Source: Pseudidiomarina gelatinasegens (lineage in GTDB: Bacteria > Pseudomonadota > Gammaproteobacteria > Enterobacterales > Alteromonadaceae). From it: DNA of 64,000 nucleotides. The stretch lies in NCBI RefSeq assembly GCF_004025325.1, contig NZ_RSFE01000004.1:1-64000 (forward strand). Direction: 5' to 3'. The notes under the pieces are model-generated. The model did not search any database, was not told the DNA's origin, and saw nothing but the letters and a program-made list of their open reading frames with translations. The position numbers and the translations under genes were made by a program. This document shows positions 45,695 to 57,308 of the stretch, piece after piece. Every line of letters begins with the position of its first letter. Within the stretch, counting starts at the first letter, position 1.

Positions 45695-47039
45695 AATGTG
45701 CCTCCACTGCAGCGCGGAATTCATCACCGCGATGCTCGTAATTCTTAAACATGTCCAAACTTGCACAGGCTGGCGAGAGCAGAACCATACTTTGTGGCGT
45801 TGCCAACTCAGCTGCCGTGCTTACGGCTTCTTCAAGGTTGGTGACACGCACTGCGTGTTCAACTTGATGAGCAATGCGCTCACCGTCTTTACCCAATACA
45901 ATCACTACATCTACGTGCTGCAAAGCCGCTCGGAAGTGGCTGAAGTCAGCCCCTTTGCCATCACCGCCAGCAATCAATATTAATTTGCCGTTTACCAATT
46001 GGCGCATGCCAAAAATTGCAGCCTCTGCCGCGCCGATATTCGTGGCCTTGGAGTCGTTTACCCACCGCACCTGATCGAATTCGCCAATAAGCTCACAGCG
46101 GTGCGGCAAGCCTTTGAATGCTCGTACCGCACCAAGTACATCTTGGGGCTGAATATCGAGCGCGTAGGCTAAGGCTAGCGCTGCCTGTACGTTTAATAGG
46201 TTGTGTATGCCGGTTAACTGCAATTCACTGGCTTTCAACAACGACTCGCCACAAAAGCTAATCGCAAACTCACCTTCATGCTCCGTTAAGCCAAACATCG
46301 CTGGACCATGGTCGTTACTTGGGCCAAGCCCGAACGTAATCTGGGCGTCCATCGGAACCTGCACCGGTGCAGTCATTTCCTGTTCGCGATTCCACACTGC
46401 AACATCGGTGCGGTTATAAATACGATGCTTCGCATTTGTGTAGTCGCGCAAGTCACTGTAACGGTCCATGTGGTCATCGCTGATGTTCAGGATGGTTGCG
46501 CCACGCAAGTGCAAATCGTGCATGAGTTCGAGCTGAAAACTTGAGAGTTCAATAACGAAGGCATCCACAGGCTGACCGACCAGCTCAAGCACCGGAACCC
46601 CAATGTTGCCCCCCATCGCCACTTTTTTACCGGCCGCGATGAGCAACTCTGTCACCAACCGCGTTACCGTTGATTTACCATTTGACCCGGTAATACCTAA
46701 CACCGGCTTATTGGCATGGCGCGCAAACAAGTCCATGTCGCCGACTACCGGTATTGCCGCATCAATCGCGAGTTGCAACGCTGGAGTACGCAAGTCAACA
46801 CCCGGGCTAACGACCAACAAGTCCATACCAAGAATGTGTTCCAGCTCAAGTGCACCGGTGTGAATCTCAAGGTTAGGCGCCAGTTGTTTGAGTTCTGCCA
46901 TACCCGGTGGTTCAACACGGGTGTCAAATACCACTGGGTTAATATCACGCTGCAGCAAATAGCGTACGCACGATAGCCCAGTTTGGCCGAGGCCAACTAC
47001 GCCGATCATCTCATAGCTGTCTAATGCTGCTAATTTCAT
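45684..47039 (-). CDS. murD: MurD, UDP-MurNAc-L-Ala--D-glutamate ligase
   Basis: This adds D-Glu to UDP-MurNAc-L-Ala. The 451-residue protein has N-terminal VVGLGQTGLSCVRYL (about 14-28), the ATP site GITGSNGKSTVTRLV (about 114-128), the SDDHMDRY segment (about 186) and WVNDSKATN (about 325) for the C-terminal domain. It lies 3 bp after mraY. Confidence 0.97.
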   Translation of the reverse strand: MKLAALDSYEMIGVVGLGQTGLSCVRYLLQRDINPVVFDTRVEPPGMAELKQLAPNLEIHTGALELEHILGMDLLVVSPGVDLRTPALQLAIDAAIPVVGDMDLFARHANKPVLGITGSNGKSTVTRLVTELLIAAGKKVAMGGNIGVPVLELVGQPVDAFVIELSSFQLELMHDLHLRGATILNISDDHMDRYSDLRDYTNAKHRIYNRTDVAVWNREQEMTAPVQVPMDAQITFGLGPSNDHGPAMFGLTEHEGEFAISFCGESLLKASELQLTGIHNLLNVQAALALAYALDIQPQDVLGAVRAFKGLPHRCELIGEFDQVRWVNDSKATNIGAAEAAIFGMRQLVNGKLILIAGGDGKGADFSHFRAALQHVDVVIVLGKDGERIAHQVEHAVRVTNLEEAVSTAAELATPQSMVLLSPACASLDMFKNYEHRGDEFRAAVEAHYGR

Positions 47040-47042
47040 GAT

Positions 47043-48125
47043 TTATCTCAGTTTCAATGTTGCTAAGCCAATAAGTACAAATACCAGGCTCAATATCCAA
47101 AACCGTACGATAACGCGCGGCTCTGGCCAGCCTTTTAATTCATAATGGTGATGTATAGGCGCCATACGAAAAACCCGTTTACCGCGCAATTTATAAGACC
47201 CTACTTGCAATATTACGCTGAGGGTTTCCATCACAAAAACGCCGCCCATAATAAACAGCACCAATTCTTGACGCACCATCACGGCAATGATGCCCAGCGC
47301 AGCGCCCAAAGTCAGCGAGCCGACATCGCCCATAAAGACCATGGCCGGATAGGTGTTGAACCATAAGAACCCCAAGCCTGCCCCGAAAATTGCGGTACAC
47401 ACAATCAACAGTTCGCCAGACAATGGTAAAAATGGAATATTGAGATACTGCGCAAAATTCGCGTTACCTGAGGCGTAGGCGAATACACCCAGAGCACCGG
47501 CAACCATGATGGTTGGGACAATCGCTAAACCGTCGAGGCCGTCCGTTAAGTTCACGGCGTTGCTGGTGCCCACCACTACAAAATATGCCAACAAAATGTA
47601 CATCATGCCCAGTTGCGGCATCACGTCTTTGAAAAATGGAACCAGCAGTTGCGTTTCTGCGCCGATGGTTGCGTTTGCGTACAAATAGACGGCTGCTAAG
47701 GTTGCGATGAGCGACTGCCAAAAATACTTCCAACGCGCCGGTAAACCGCGTGAGTTCTTCTGCACCACTTTACGGTAGTCGTCAATAAAGCCCACCAAGC
47801 CAAAGCCAATGACTACCGCTAACACCACATGCACGTAGCGGTTGGTTAAGTCAGCCCATAATAATGTCGACAGCACGATGGACGCGATAATCAATACCCC
47901 ACCCATGGTAGGGGTGCCGGCTTTACTTAAATGCGACTGCGGACCGTCGTCACGCACCGCTTGGCCGACTTGTAAACGCTGCAAGTACTTGATGAGCGTT
48001 GGGCCCATCCATAATGAGATTAGCAGTGCTGTGAGCACGCTAAGAATAGCGCGCATAGTTAGGTACGAGATGACGTTAAAAGCACTCGCGAATTGGGTTA
48101 AGTATTCGGCTAACCAAACTAGCAT
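47043..48125 (-). CDS. mraY: MraY, phospho-MurNAc-pentapeptide translocase
   Basis: This integral membrane enzyme makes lipid I from UDP-MurNAc-pentapeptide and undecaprenyl phosphate. It has 360 residues and about ten membrane segments. The key motifs are [10 protein letters not shown] (about 113), [10 protein letters not shown] (about 190) and the [15 protein letters not shown] loop (about 322-336), holding the Asp and His residues of the active site. It overlaps murF by 7 bp. Confidence 0.98.
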   Translation of the reverse strand: MLVWLAEYLTQFASAFNVISYLTMRAILSVLTALLISLWMGPTLIKYLQRLQVGQAVRDDGPQSHLSKAGTPTMGGVLIIASIVLSTLLWADLTNRYVHVVLAVVIGFGLVGFIDDYRKVVQKNSRGLPARWKYFWQSLIATLAAVYLYANATIGAETQLLVPFFKDVMPQLGMMYILLAYFVVVGTSNAVNLTDGLDGLAIVPTIMVAGALGVFAYASGNANFAQYLNIPFLPLSGELLIVCTAIFGAGLGFLWFNTYPAMVFMGDVGSLTLGAALGIIAVMVRQELVLFIMGGVFVMETLSVILQVGSYKLRGKRVFRMAPIHHHYELKGWPEPRVIVRFWILSLVFVLIGLATLKLR

Positions 48126-49564
48126 GCGTGCTTTCCTTCTGGTGAAGTCATAGGTTGCAGTTCTTCCTGACGGTGTTGCAACGCTTCAATGACACGCTCC
48201 ATTCGTGCGCTGCGCGACCCTTTTACTAAAATGGTTATCGGGGCTTTGGCTTGCTTCACCGTAGCAATGATGGCTTCGACCAAGCCTTCAATTGCCGAGA
48301 AATGACGGCCGCCGCGCCCATTAAAAACTTCGCTCGCACTTTGGCTCAATACTCCTGCGGTGTACAAATTATCGATACCCGCGTTAATGGCGTAAGCGCC
48401 TACTTCTTCATGGTATTCCCGAGCTTGACTGCCAAGTTCACCCATGTCACCAAGCACCATCATGCGGTAACCTGGATAGGTAGCGAGCATGTCCAGTGCG
48501 GCCTTGACCGAACCCACATTGGCGTTATAGCTATCGTCAATGAGGCGAATATGGTCGTTGAGGCGAATCACGTGTAACCGACCTGCCACTGGTGTTAATT
48601 CAGCCAATGCGGTTTGTGCATCAGTGAGCGCACAACCTACCGCAACCGCAGCCCGAATAGCCACTAGTGCGTTGTCAACATTGTGTAAACCAGGCAAGCT
48701 AAGCTTAATATGTGCTTGCTGTGGCGTGGCTCCGCCCAGTTCAACATCAAATTCGGCACACCCTTGCTCATCCACTGAGATATTGCGCGCACGCACTGTA
48801 GGTTGTGGTTGCTGCGCATCGGCCTGTTCGCGGCCAAAGGTTTCGTGATGAATGCTGCTGAGCTGCTGCGCCCAGCCTTGCACAAAGTCGGAATGAAATG
48901 GCGTAAGCGCTAAACCATGCGGACCTAGCCCACGGAAAATTTCAGATTTCGCGCGATAGACTCCATGAATGTCACCAAAGCCTTCAACATGTGCTGGCGC
49001 CACGTTGTTAATTATGGCCACATCCGGTTGGGTTAAACGCGTGGTATAAGCAATTTCACCTAAATGATTGGCACCGAGTTCAATTACCGCAAACTGATGG
49101 TGCGGCTCTATCCGTAATAAGGTAAGCGGCACCCCAATATCATTATTAAAGTTACCCGCAGTTGCCAGTACCTCGCCTTGCTTGCGTAATATTGCCGCAA
49201 GCATTTCTTTAACGGTGGTTTTACCGCTGCTACCGGTAATTGCAATGGTTTTTGGTGCTACTTTTGCTTTCACTGCGGCACCAAGTAGGCCTAACGCATG
49301 GCGTGTGTCTGCCACTACAATCTGCGGCGCGCCTTGACAGTCTTCTGGGCTAAGTTCGCGTTCTACCATGACTGCTGCTGCACCATCGCGGATTGCTTGG
49401 CTGGCAAAGTCATGGGCATCAAAATTTGGGCCTTTTAAGGCAATAAACAGGCATCCTTTGGGCATGTGCCGCGTGTCAGTGCTGACTTGATTCACGGTAC
49501 GGTTGGCGCCAATTAAGCGCCCTTCAACAGCTGCGGCAATCCACGCGAGATCTATGCGAATCAT
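48119..49564 (-). CDS. murF: MurF, UDP-MurNAc-tripeptide--D-Ala-D-Ala ligase
   Basis: This completes the UDP-MurNAc-pentapeptide. It has 481 residues. The N-terminal substrate domain contains [19 protein letters not shown] (about 27-45). The ATP site is [14 protein letters not shown] (about 110-123), followed by [12 protein letters not shown] (about 162) and [10 protein letters not shown] (about 337-346). The start ATG overlaps the murE stop (ATGA). Confidence 0.96.
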   Translation of the reverse strand: MIRIDLAWIAAAVEGRLIGANRTVNQVSTDTRHMPKGCLFIALKGPNFDAHDFASQAIRDGAAAVMVERELSPEDCQGAPQIVVADTRHALGLLGAAVKAKVAPKTIAITGSSGKTTVKEMLAAILRKQGEVLATAGNFNNDIGVPLTLLRIEPHHQFAVIELGANHLGEIAYTTRLTQPDVAIINNVAPAHVEGFGDIHGVYRAKSEIFRGLGPHGLALTPFHSDFVQGWAQQLSSIHHETFGREQADAQQPQPTVRARNISVDEQGCAEFDVELGGATPQQAHIKLSLPGLHNVDNALVAIRAAVAVGCALTDAQTALAELTPVAGRLHVIRLNDHIRLIDDSYNANVGSVKAALDMLATYPGYRMMVLGDMGELGSQAREYHEEVGAYAINAGIDNLYTAGVLSQSASEVFNGRGGRHFSAIEGLVEAIIATVKQAKAPITILVKGSRSARMERVIEALQHRQEELQPMTSPEGKHAC

Positions 49565-51054
49565 GATAATTCCTCCGCGGACTGGCTGGTTGCAGTGATT
49601 TCTGCAACCAGTTTGCGTTCATCATAATCAATGCGCTGTTGGCCGATGACCTGGTAGTCTTCGTGCCCTTTACCTGCCAGCAATACAACATCATCAGCTT
49701 TGGCCTGTGCAATCACCTGGCGCACTGCGTTGTCACGCCCCATGATGACTTGCACGCGCTGGCGGCTCGGCATGCCAGCAAGAATATCTTTGACAATTTG
49801 CTCAGGCTCTTCCGTGCGCGGATTGTCGTCAGTAACAACCACCTGATCAGCCAAATCTGCAGCGACTGCGCCCATTTGAGGCCGCTTGCCACGGTCGCGG
49901 TCGCCACCACAGCCGAACACACACCACAGTTGGCCGTGGCAGTGGCGGCGTAATGCGCTCAGCACCTGCTGCAGGGCATCAGGGGTGTGTGCATAATCCA
50001 CAATCACTAAAGGTTTACCGGCGGTTCCACCAAACGCTTCCATGCGGCCAGGTACTGCATGCAATTTGGAACTTGCGGCCACTACCGTTTGCGGCGAATG
50101 CCCAAGCGTTATTACGGCACCGATAGCAGCTAATAAATTGTAAACATTAAAGCCACCTAGCAACGGCGAGTGCACAGTTAACTGTTCGAGATTGTCATGG
50201 CTATGGCGCACATTTAACGTAAATTCAGTGCCGTCATGCGCATACCGAACTTCACTTGCCCATAAACTGTGCGCCGCTGACTGCGGCGTTAAACTAAAGC
50301 GCCAGCTGTCGGTGCGGTCGGGCAACCAAGCCGCTACTGCAGCATCATCGGCATTCAGTACACTGAACTGCGTGTCGAGTTCGGTAAATAAGCGGCGTTT
50401 CGCGCCAGCGTAGTTGGCCATGGTGCCATGGTAATCAAGGTGATCACGACTTATGTTGGTTGCGACACCTACTTTAAAATGCACGGCTTCAACGCGGCGT
50501 TGCACTAATGCATGTGAGGAAACTTCCATCGCCACAGCCTGCGCGCCTTCGCTGCGCAGCACTTGCAGACGATGCTGTACGGCGATCGCGTCAGGCGTGG
50601 TGTGAGTTTCAGGCAATAAACGCCCCGGGAAGCCACTGCCGGTGGTACCGATAACACCACAACGCACCCCAAGCGCCTCAAGCAATTGGGCTGCAATGTA
50701 TGTCACTGAGGTTTTACCGTTGGTGCCCGTAACACCAATCACATCGATTGCTTGCGACGGCTCGTGGAAAAAACGTCCAGCAATGTGTGATAGTTGATTT
50801 TTCAGCTGTGGGACTTCAATGACCCACGTTGAGCCACGTAACTCCATACCCACCGCTTCAGAGTCGGCCAGCACCACTGCTGCTCCGGCTGCGATTGCGG
50901 CATCAATGAAATGACGTCCATCCACCTGATAACCAGGTACGGCAATAAAGAGATCGTTCGCAGCAACTTGGCGACTGTCGAGCTTCAGGCCACCCACTTT
51001 CACAGCGGGTAGTTGCATCGGGTATTCCGGTAGCAAGGTCATGAGATCAATCAC
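49561..51054 (-). CDS. murE: MurE, UDP-MurNAc-L-Ala-D-Glu--meso-diaminopimelate ligase
   Basis: This adds the third residue of the stem peptide. The DNPR motif (TDDNPRTEEP, about 409) indicates meso-diaminopimelate as substrate. The 497-residue protein has KLDSRQVAANDLFIAVPG (about 24-41) and the ATP site GVTGTNGKTSVTYIAA (about 110-125). GTG at 51054 is the chosen start, because GGAGG lies six bases before it. It overlaps ftsI by 8 bp. Confidence 0.97.
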   Translation of the reverse strand: MIDLMTLLPEYPMQLPAVKVGGLKLDSRQVAANDLFIAVPGYQVDGRHFIDAAIAAGAAVVLADSEAVGMELRGSTWVIEVPQLKNQLSHIAGRFFHEPSQAIDVIGVTGTNGKTSVTYIAAQLLEALGVRCGVIGTTGSGFPGRLLPETHTTPDAIAVQHRLQVLRSEGAQAVAMEVSSHALVQRRVEAVHFKVGVATNISRDHLDYHGTMANYAGAKRRLFTELDTQFSVLNADDAAVAAWLPDRTDSWRFSLTPQSAAHSLWASEVRYAHDGTEFTLNVRHSHDNLEQLTVHSPLLGGFNVYNLLAAIGAVITLGHSPQTVVAASSKLHAVPGRMEAFGGTAGKPLVIVDYAHTPDALQQVLSALRRHCHGQLWCVFGCGGDRDRGKRPQMGAVAADLADQVVVTDDNPRTEEPEQIVKDILAGMPSRQRVQVIMGRDNAVRQVIAQAKADDVVLLAGKGHEDYQVIGQQRIDYDERKLVAEITATSQSAEELS

Positions 51055-52795
51055 GTGAACCTCCGAAGCCGGCAGCTTTTAATTCTGTGTTGGCCAAATT
51101 ATCGGGTGGCACATTCATAACCCGCAGCGCGTCGCTGACAATTTCAGCGAATACTGGCGCCGACACCTCGCTGCCATAATATTCGTCGCCACTGGGTTCA
51201 TTAATGGTAACCACTACGGCGATGCGCGGATTACTAACTGGCGCCACGCCTGCGAATAACGTGACGTATTCATCGCCATAGCCACCCGCAATCGCCTTAC
51301 GCGACGTACCGGTTTTGCCAGCCACGCGGTAGCCACGAACCTGCGCGCGACTGCCTGAACCATTAGCCACCACACTTTCTAACATGGCTAATACGGTGTT
51401 AGCGTTTTGCTTGGAAATCACTTGCTCGCCTTCGGGCCTGCCTTCGCGGCGTTGAATGGTTAATGGGTTACGAATTCCGTCGTTACCAATAATCGCGTAC
51501 ATCTGCGCTAACTGAAGCGTGGTTGCCGACATGCCATAACCGTAAGATAAAGTTGCAATTTCAAAGTCCGACCAACGCTGGCGGTTTTGTAAAATACCAA
51601 AGCTCTCGCCCAACATGGCGACTCCTGTATCGTTGCCGAAGCCCACTGCAGCATAGGTGTTGAGCATGGTGTCGATACCTGCTGCTAATGCTACTTTGGC
51701 AGTGCCAACGTTACTTGAGTTCTCTAAAATTTGTGTAATGGTCAGCTCACCCCGATTGCGTGGGTCACTGACCCGGCGGCCACCTAAACGCAGCCAGCCT
51801 GGGCTAGTGTCAATCACATCACCGGCCTTAATCACGCGTGACTCCAGGCCAGCAAGAATGGCCAGCGGCTTAACCGTAGAGCCCGGTTCATAAGCGTCTG
51901 TAATAGCCCGATTGCGCAATTTGTGCGGCTGCATGTCGGAGCGATTATTTGGGTTGTAGGACGGGCTGTTGACCATTGCGAGCACCTCGCCGGTTTGCAC
52001 GTCAAGAATCACGGCTGAACCTGAAGTCGCCTGGTGATAGCGCACGGCTTTTTTGACTTCGGTATACGCCAGCGATTGCAAACGTTGATCAATACTCAGC
52101 GTTAATTGTTGTGGTTGTTGCGCTTCGGTAACTCGTATTTCTTCAACAACCCGCCCTGCCGCGTCCTTGCGATAAACTCGCTCACCGGGAATACCGGTAA
52201 GTACTTGGTTATAAATAGCCTCAAGGCCATCAATGCCGAGGCCGTCAATGTCGGTGAAGCCCACCACATGTGCGGCAATTTCACCAGCGGGATAAAAACG
52301 CCGCGATTCAGTTTTCAGATACACGCCTGGAATACCTAATTGACGCACAAAGTCGGCCACGCCCGGTGTTACTTTGCGTTCCAGGTACACAAACCGACGG
52401 GTCGGATCGGAAACTTTGCTCATCAGATCGTTTACGTCGGTGCGGAACACCTCCGCCAATGCTAACCAGCGCTCACGATTATCAAGCCCGTTGCCCTCAT
52501 GCACGCGTTTAGGATCTGCCCATACCGTTTGTACCGGAACACTTACCGCCAGCTCGCGACCATTGCGGTCAAGAATACTACCGCGTTGTACGGTCGTTGC
52601 GTCGGCGCGTAGTGAACGGCGATCGCCCTCATAGATCAGGCGCTCAGGTTCTATAATTTGGATATATGCTGCACGAGCCACCAAGCTGCCGAACACGCCC
52701 AAAACCACCAGCATCGCGAAGTAGAAACGCGCCTTGCTTAAGTGTGGTTGCGCTTTTTTAGTTGCGCGACGGTTTGGCTTTGGTGTTATTGCCAT
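51047..52795 (-). CDS. ftsI: FtsI (PBP3), septal peptidoglycan transpeptidase
   Basis: This class B penicillin-binding protein crosslinks septal peptidoglycan. It has 582 residues. A short cytoplasmic basic tail and one membrane helix (about 27-47) are followed by the pedestal domain (about 60-220) and the transpeptidase domain. The active-site Ser is in EPGSTVKPLA (SxxK, about 304-313). SSN (about 361) and KTGT (about 495) complete the three penicillin-binding motifs. It overlaps ftsL by 10 bp and murE by 8. Confidence 0.97.
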   Translation of the reverse strand: MAITPKPNRRATKKAQPHLSKARFYFAMLVVLGVFGSLVARAAYIQIIEPERLIYEGDRRSLRADATTVQRGSILDRNGRELAVSVPVQTVWADPKRVHEGNGLDNRERWLALAEVFRTDVNDLMSKVSDPTRRFVYLERKVTPGVADFVRQLGIPGVYLKTESRRFYPAGEIAAHVVGFTDIDGLGIDGLEAIYNQVLTGIPGERVYRKDAAGRVVEEIRVTEAQQPQQLTLSIDQRLQSLAYTEVKKAVRYHQATSGSAVILDVQTGEVLAMVNSPSYNPNNRSDMQPHKLRNRAITDAYEPGSTVKPLAILAGLESRVIKAGDVIDTSPGWLRLGGRRVSDPRNRGELTITQILENSSNVGTAKVALAAGIDTMLNTYAAVGFGNDTGVAMLGESFGILQNRQRWSDFEIATLSYGYGMSATTLQLAQMYAIIGNDGIRNPLTIQRREGRPEGEQVISKQNANTVLAMLESVVANGSGSRAQVRGYRVAGKTGTSRKAIAGGYGDEYVTLFAGVAPVSNPRIAVVVTINEPSGDEYYGSEVSAPVFAEIVSDALRVMNVPPDNLANTELKAAGFGGSRD

Positions 52796-53103
52796 GGCAC
52801 TAGCACCTCCTGTTCAGCTTCTGCACGCACCATATTCAGGCGTTGCTCAGCAATGCGTTCTACCCGGTTGTGCTCGGTCAGAGTGTTCTGTTCAATCTGT
52901 AAATGCCGCCATTCAATATCAAGCGCATCACGCTCCGACAGCAACTCATCACGCTCGATAGTAAGCAAGCGATGCCCATGCGAAACGTAGATAACTGCCA
53001 ACGCACTTGTTATAGCCATTAAAAACAGCAACACCAGCACAAGGTGCTGGCGAAAATCGTCAAACAAAACAGATACTAACGCAGGTACTCGGCTAGCTTT
53101 CAT
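52786..53103 (-). CDS. ftsL: FtsL, divisome bitopic protein
   Basis: This small protein forms a complex with FtsB and FtsQ and activates FtsWI. It has 105 residues: a cytoplasmic N terminus, one membrane helix at about 22-41 ([20 protein letters not shown]), then a leucine-zipper-like coiled coil (about 50-90). Sequence is poorly conserved in this family, so the call rests on size, topology and its place between rsmH and ftsI, which it overlaps by 11 and 10 bp. Confidence 0.93.
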   Translation of the reverse strand: MKASRVPALVSVLFDDFRQHLVLVLLFLMAITSALAVIYVSHGHRLLTIERDELLSERDALDIEWRHLQIEQNTLTEHNRVERIAEQRLNMVRAEAEQEVLVPWQ

Positions 53104-54043
53104 AATCTAACCTCGCTGCAATGCGTAGCACCGAACTGCGGGCGCGTGGGTTTAATTGTGTTTCGGCGGCCGACGGTTTGATTGCTTTGCCAACCAAGCG
53201 CAATGTTTGGCCCCGATCAAAGTCGGCATCACGAATAGGCAACCCGGCGGGAATTGAGCGGCCTTTGGCCTGGCCCCGCATAAAGCGTTTTACCAACCGG
53301 TCTTCAAGGCTATGAAAACTAATAACTACCAAGCGGCCCTCGGGTTTTAAACCTGTCACGGCTGCCGTCAATGCCGTTTCAATTTCATCCAGCTCGCCGT
53401 TGATATGAATACGAATACCTTGAAAGCTGCGGGTAGCTGGGTGCTTGTGTTTGTCTTTAAATGGCACGGCGTTGGAAATCAGCTCAGCCAATTCACGGGT
53501 GGTGGTCAGCGGCTGTTGTTCGCGGTGCTTAAGCACGGCTTGCGCAATACGCCAAGCGAAACGTTCTTCTCCATATTCGCGCAGTACAAATGCAATTTCA
53601 TCGGCACTGGCATGATTTAAAAAGTCGGCGGCAGTGGGACCACAGCTGGTATCCATGCGCATGTCGAGTGGGCCTTCGCGCATGAAACTAAAACCGCGTT
53701 CGGCGTCATCCAATTGTGGGGAGGAAACGCCAAGGTCGAACAGAATGCCATCCAGTTGCCCGGACAGTTGCTGGGCTTCCAGCACTTCTGCTAAACGTGA
53801 GAAAGGGGTGTGGATAATGGTAAAGCGTGGATCATCGCGCAAGGATTCAGCTGCTGCTATCGCGGTGGGGTCACGATCCAGTGCATAAAGTTTACCTTGA
53901 GCGTTTAATTGAGCCAGAATTGCGCGCGAGTGCCCCCCTCTACCGAAGGTAGCATCTAAATAAATTCCGTCTGGTTTGATCGCAAGGCCCGCGATGGACT
54001 CTTGTAACAACACCGAGACGTGTTGTTGCGCTTCTGTTGTCAT
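53093..54043 (-). CDS. rsmH: RsmH, 16S rRNA (cytosine-1402-N4)-methyltransferase
   Basis: This SAM-dependent enzyme methylates C1402 in the ribosomal P site. The 316-residue protein has [32 protein letters not shown] (motif I GRGGHS, about 35), [21 protein letters not shown] (about 101-121) and [14 protein letters not shown] (about 260). Its ATG overlaps the mraZ stop codon (TAATG). Confidence 0.97.
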   Translation of the reverse strand: MTTEAQQHVSVLLQESIAGLAIKPDGIYLDATFGRGGHSRAILAQLNAQGKLYALDRDPTAIAAAESLRDDPRFTIIHTPFSRLAEVLEAQQLSGQLDGILFDLGVSSPQLDDAERGFSFMREGPLDMRMDTSCGPTAADFLNHASADEIAFVLREYGEERFAWRIAQAVLKHREQQPLTTTRELAELISNAVPFKDKHKHPATRSFQGIRIHINGELDEIETALTAAVTGLKPEGRLVVISFHSLEDRLVKRFMRGQAKGRSIPAGLPIRDADFDRGQTLRLVGKAIKPSAAETQLNPRARSSVLRIAARLDYES

Positions 54044-54501
54044 TATAATGAGAAGTCTTGTAGTCGATCAGTGAGTGCCAAGTCGTCTTGTTGCTCCGCT
54101 GCCATATCGGCTGCGATCTGTTCTTGCCAAGCCGCTTCAGACCAGAGTTCAAATTTATTGAGCTGACCAATAATCATGATCTTTTTGCTCAGGTCCGCAT
54201 GTTGACGCAAGGTTGGTGCAATCAAAATACGGCCATTTTTATCCATCTGGCAATCTTCGGCGTGACCCAGTAACAGACGCTGGAGACGACGCTCCGCGGG
54301 GTTCATGCTGGATAAGGTGGTGAGCTTCTGTTCAATCAACTGCCACTGTGGCAACGGATACAGCAATAAACAGGGTTGCTTGATATCGATGGTGCAGACC
54401 ATTTGCCCGTCACAATCCAAAAGCAAGCTCTTGCGATACTTTGACGGTATCGCGAGCCGGCCTTTGTCATCTAGACTGAGTGCTGCTGCGCCACGAAACA
54501 T
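54043..54501 (-). CDS. mraZ: MraZ, dcw-cluster transcriptional regulator
   Basis: MraZ is the AbrB-like DNA-binding repressor that heads the dcw cluster and binds TGGG repeats in its own promoter. The 152-residue protein has two SpoVT-AbrB-like halves: [14 protein letters not shown] (about 10-23) and [16 protein letters not shown] (about 88-103). It is the first gene of the 18-kb division and wall operon that runs to lpxC. The expected operator lies just upstream of its start. Confidence 0.96.
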   Translation of the reverse strand: MFRGAAALSLDDKGRLAIPSKYRKSLLLDCDGQMVCTIDIKQPCLLLYPLPQWQLIEQKLTTLSSMNPAERRLQRLLLGHAEDCQMDKNGRILIAPTLRQHADLSKKIMIIGQLNKFELWSEAAWQEQIAADMAAEQQDDLALTDRLQDFSL

Positions 54502-54510
54502 AATATTGAT

Positions 54511-54533
54511 CCACTTTTACCCACAAATCCCCA
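54511..54533 (-). promoter_or_regulatory. MraZ boxes (TGGG repeats)
   Basis: On the minus strand three TGG(G) units are spaced 10 bp apart: TGGGG (54533-54529), TGGGT (54523-54519) and TGGAT (54513-54509). The last is degenerate. They lie right after the predicted -10 and before the mraZ ATG, matching the known MraZ operator arrangement. Confidence 0.7.
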
Positions 54534-54542
54534 CAATGTGAC

Positions 54543-54572
54543 AGTCTAGGTGCCGATCTTTCCACCTGTCAA
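54543..54572 (-). promoter_or_regulatory. sigma-70 promoter of mraZ and the dcw cluster
   Basis: On the minus strand, -35 TTGACA (54572-54567) and -10 TAGACT (54548-54543) have an 18-bp spacer. Transcription would start near 54536, directly at the MraZ boxes. Confidence 0.65.
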
Positions 54573-54688
54573 GCAAAAATCCTAAGTTTGCGGTGTGCGA
54601 CCGCTCTTGACGGAAAGGTTCATGTAAAGGATGATGCGGTAGGTATGTCATCTAGCATATAATTCTAACAATAAGCTTTCTCATATAA

Positions 54689-56935
54689 ATGAAGCAGATA
54701 GATGTTGTGAGTTTTCCAGATAAGTTCGGTAAGCAGTCCGAACGCTGGCGCTTATTGCGCTACCTTGTTGTCGTGCTCTTCATCGCGTCGGCTTTGCTGT
54801 ATGCGGTTTACCTTGTGGTTGACGGTGAACGCCAGCAGCAACTCGAGGTTGAAAAGCGGCGTGCCGGGGAACATTTAAGCGCAATGCGCGGCCAGATTGA
54901 GCAACGTCTACAAGCTAATATGCTTGCGCTTAGAGCTTTGCGCCCAGAAATTCTTTGGCAAGACAACCCCGACCGAGTGCGCTTACAGCACATCATGGAT
55001 GAATTCCTTTCGTCCAATCTTGACATCATGCATGTTGCGCTTGCTCCTGAACTTGAAGTTAAATTTGTTTACCCCGTTGAAGGCAACCAGTCGATGATTG
55101 GGTTCAACTACCGCCTTGATACCGAGCAATATGCCGGCATATTACGTGCTATTTCCGTTAAAGACGTGGTGCTTACGGGCCCCTTGCGTCTTACGCAGGG
55201 GCGCGAAGCGTTAATTGCGCGCATGCCAGTGTTTCGAAACGATCGTACGCTGTGGGGCATCGCTTCTTTAGTTATCGACCACGTGCATCTATTAGATGGC
55301 GTGCGCTTCTATCAGCATCCAAACTACTCGTTTGCAATTCGCCATGCGGTGACCGAGTCTGAGACAACCGCTGTACCATTTGCTGGCGAAAATGATGTGT
55401 TTCAGCAAGATGCTTTGGTTACGGAGATTACCTTCCCGCGTGGGCGTTGGGAACTTGCAGCTTATCCGCGAGACGGCCGCTGGGTTGCCACCAACGCCGA
55501 CTTCTGGTTGCACTGGGCTATTGGTATTGGCTTAACGGCGGTTATTTTATCTGCCTTCTTAATGCTGATATTTACCCAGCATCGTCTGCGCGGTGCAATT
55601 TCCACCATTGCTTATCAAGCACGCTATGACGGGCTGACCGATTTACCAAATCGTAATTTCTTCTCTGAGCAACTTGGCGCTGATATTCGCTCTGCATTAC
55701 GCAATCAACAAAAGTTTGCGTTGTTGGTTCTTGATCTTGACCATTTGCGCGAAATCAATGACGTGCTCGGCCATGAAGTTGGCGATGCACTGCTACAGCG
55801 CGTAGCTGAGCGGATTCGTACCAGTATTCGTGAAGATGACTTACTCGCTCGTATTGGCGGTGATGAATTTGCGATTGTGTTGCGTGACCTGAATGATCCA
55901 AGTGAAGCGGAAATTCGCGCGAAAGCCATTATGAATGATCTGTTGCATACGCTGGATATTGAACACAACCATATTAATATGACCGCCAGTACCGGCATCG
56001 CAATGTTCCCGCATGACGGTCAAGAAGTTCAGCAGCTACTGAAGCACGCAGAATTAGCAATGTATGCCGCTAAAACTCAAGGTGCTATGAGTGTGCATTT
56101 CTTTGATGAGCAATTGCGTCAAAGTACCGAACGGGATATCAATCTGCACCATCAGATTATCAAAGGCATTGAAGCCGAACAGTTTGAAGTGCATTACCAA
56201 CCTGTTATTGAAACGGAAACCGGTTTACTGACGCGTTGTGAAGCACTGCTGCGCTGGACACATCCTGAGCGCGGCGCTATTTCGCCAGCCGAGTTTATTC
56301 CGATTGCGGAAAAAACTGGCGCAATCATAGGGTTGGGTGATTTTGTGCTGCGCCAAGTTGTGCGCGATTGGAAGAAAATGAACGCAGCTGGGCTTGATTT
56401 GTCCATCGCGCTTAACCGTTCACCGCGAGAGTTTAACGATCGCCAAGCCGCAACCCACTGGTTAAACGTAATCGCCGCTGCCGATGTGCCGCCGAATCGC
56501 CTGATGTTTGAAATTACCGAGTCGATGCTGATGCGCAATAAAGAACGCCAATTTGCGAATTTGCGCAAGCTGCGTGATGCGGGCATTACACTTGCCATAG
56601 ATGACTTCGGTACCGGCTATTCGAGCTTGAACTACCTGCGCTCATACCCAATTGATGTGATTAAAATTGACCGCAGCTTCTTGCATAACGTACCGCATCA
56701 GGGTCAACAAAAAGCTTTGGTTGAAGTGCTGATTCGTATCGCCCACACCTTGAATATGAAAGTGGTTGCGGAAGGTGTTGAACATGAGCAGCAAGTTGAA
56801 TTTCTGCAGCAACAACACTGTCACTTCCAGCAAGGATTCTTCTACGGCCGAGCAATGCCACTCAATGAATTTATTCGATTCACGCAGCAATTTAATCGCA
56901 ACGTGATGGATAACAATGGTATCCAGGGTGAAGTG

Positions 56936-56953
<18 letters not shown>
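54689..56953 (+). CDS. membrane GGDEF-EAL cyclic-di-GMP enzyme with periplasmic sensor
   Basis: This 754-residue protein makes and/or degrades c-di-GMP. A membrane helix (about 23-45) and a second (about 272-298) flank a periplasmic sensor region with a CHASE-like feel. The GGDEF domain (about 310-470) has an intact active site (RIGGDEFAIVL, motif at 390-394). The EAL domain (about 495-745) has EALLRW at 518, NRSPREF, EITESML, DDFGTGYSSL, KIDRSF and VVAEGVE, so the metal and substrate residues look complete. Both activities are therefore possible. A TATAAT (54658-54663) lies 25 bp upstream and the ribosome binding site is weak. The last 18 bp overlap the 3' end of the convergent rnpB. Confidence 0.92.
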
Positions 56954-57299
<346 letters not shown>

Positions 57300-57308
57300 G
57301 CGCGCATT

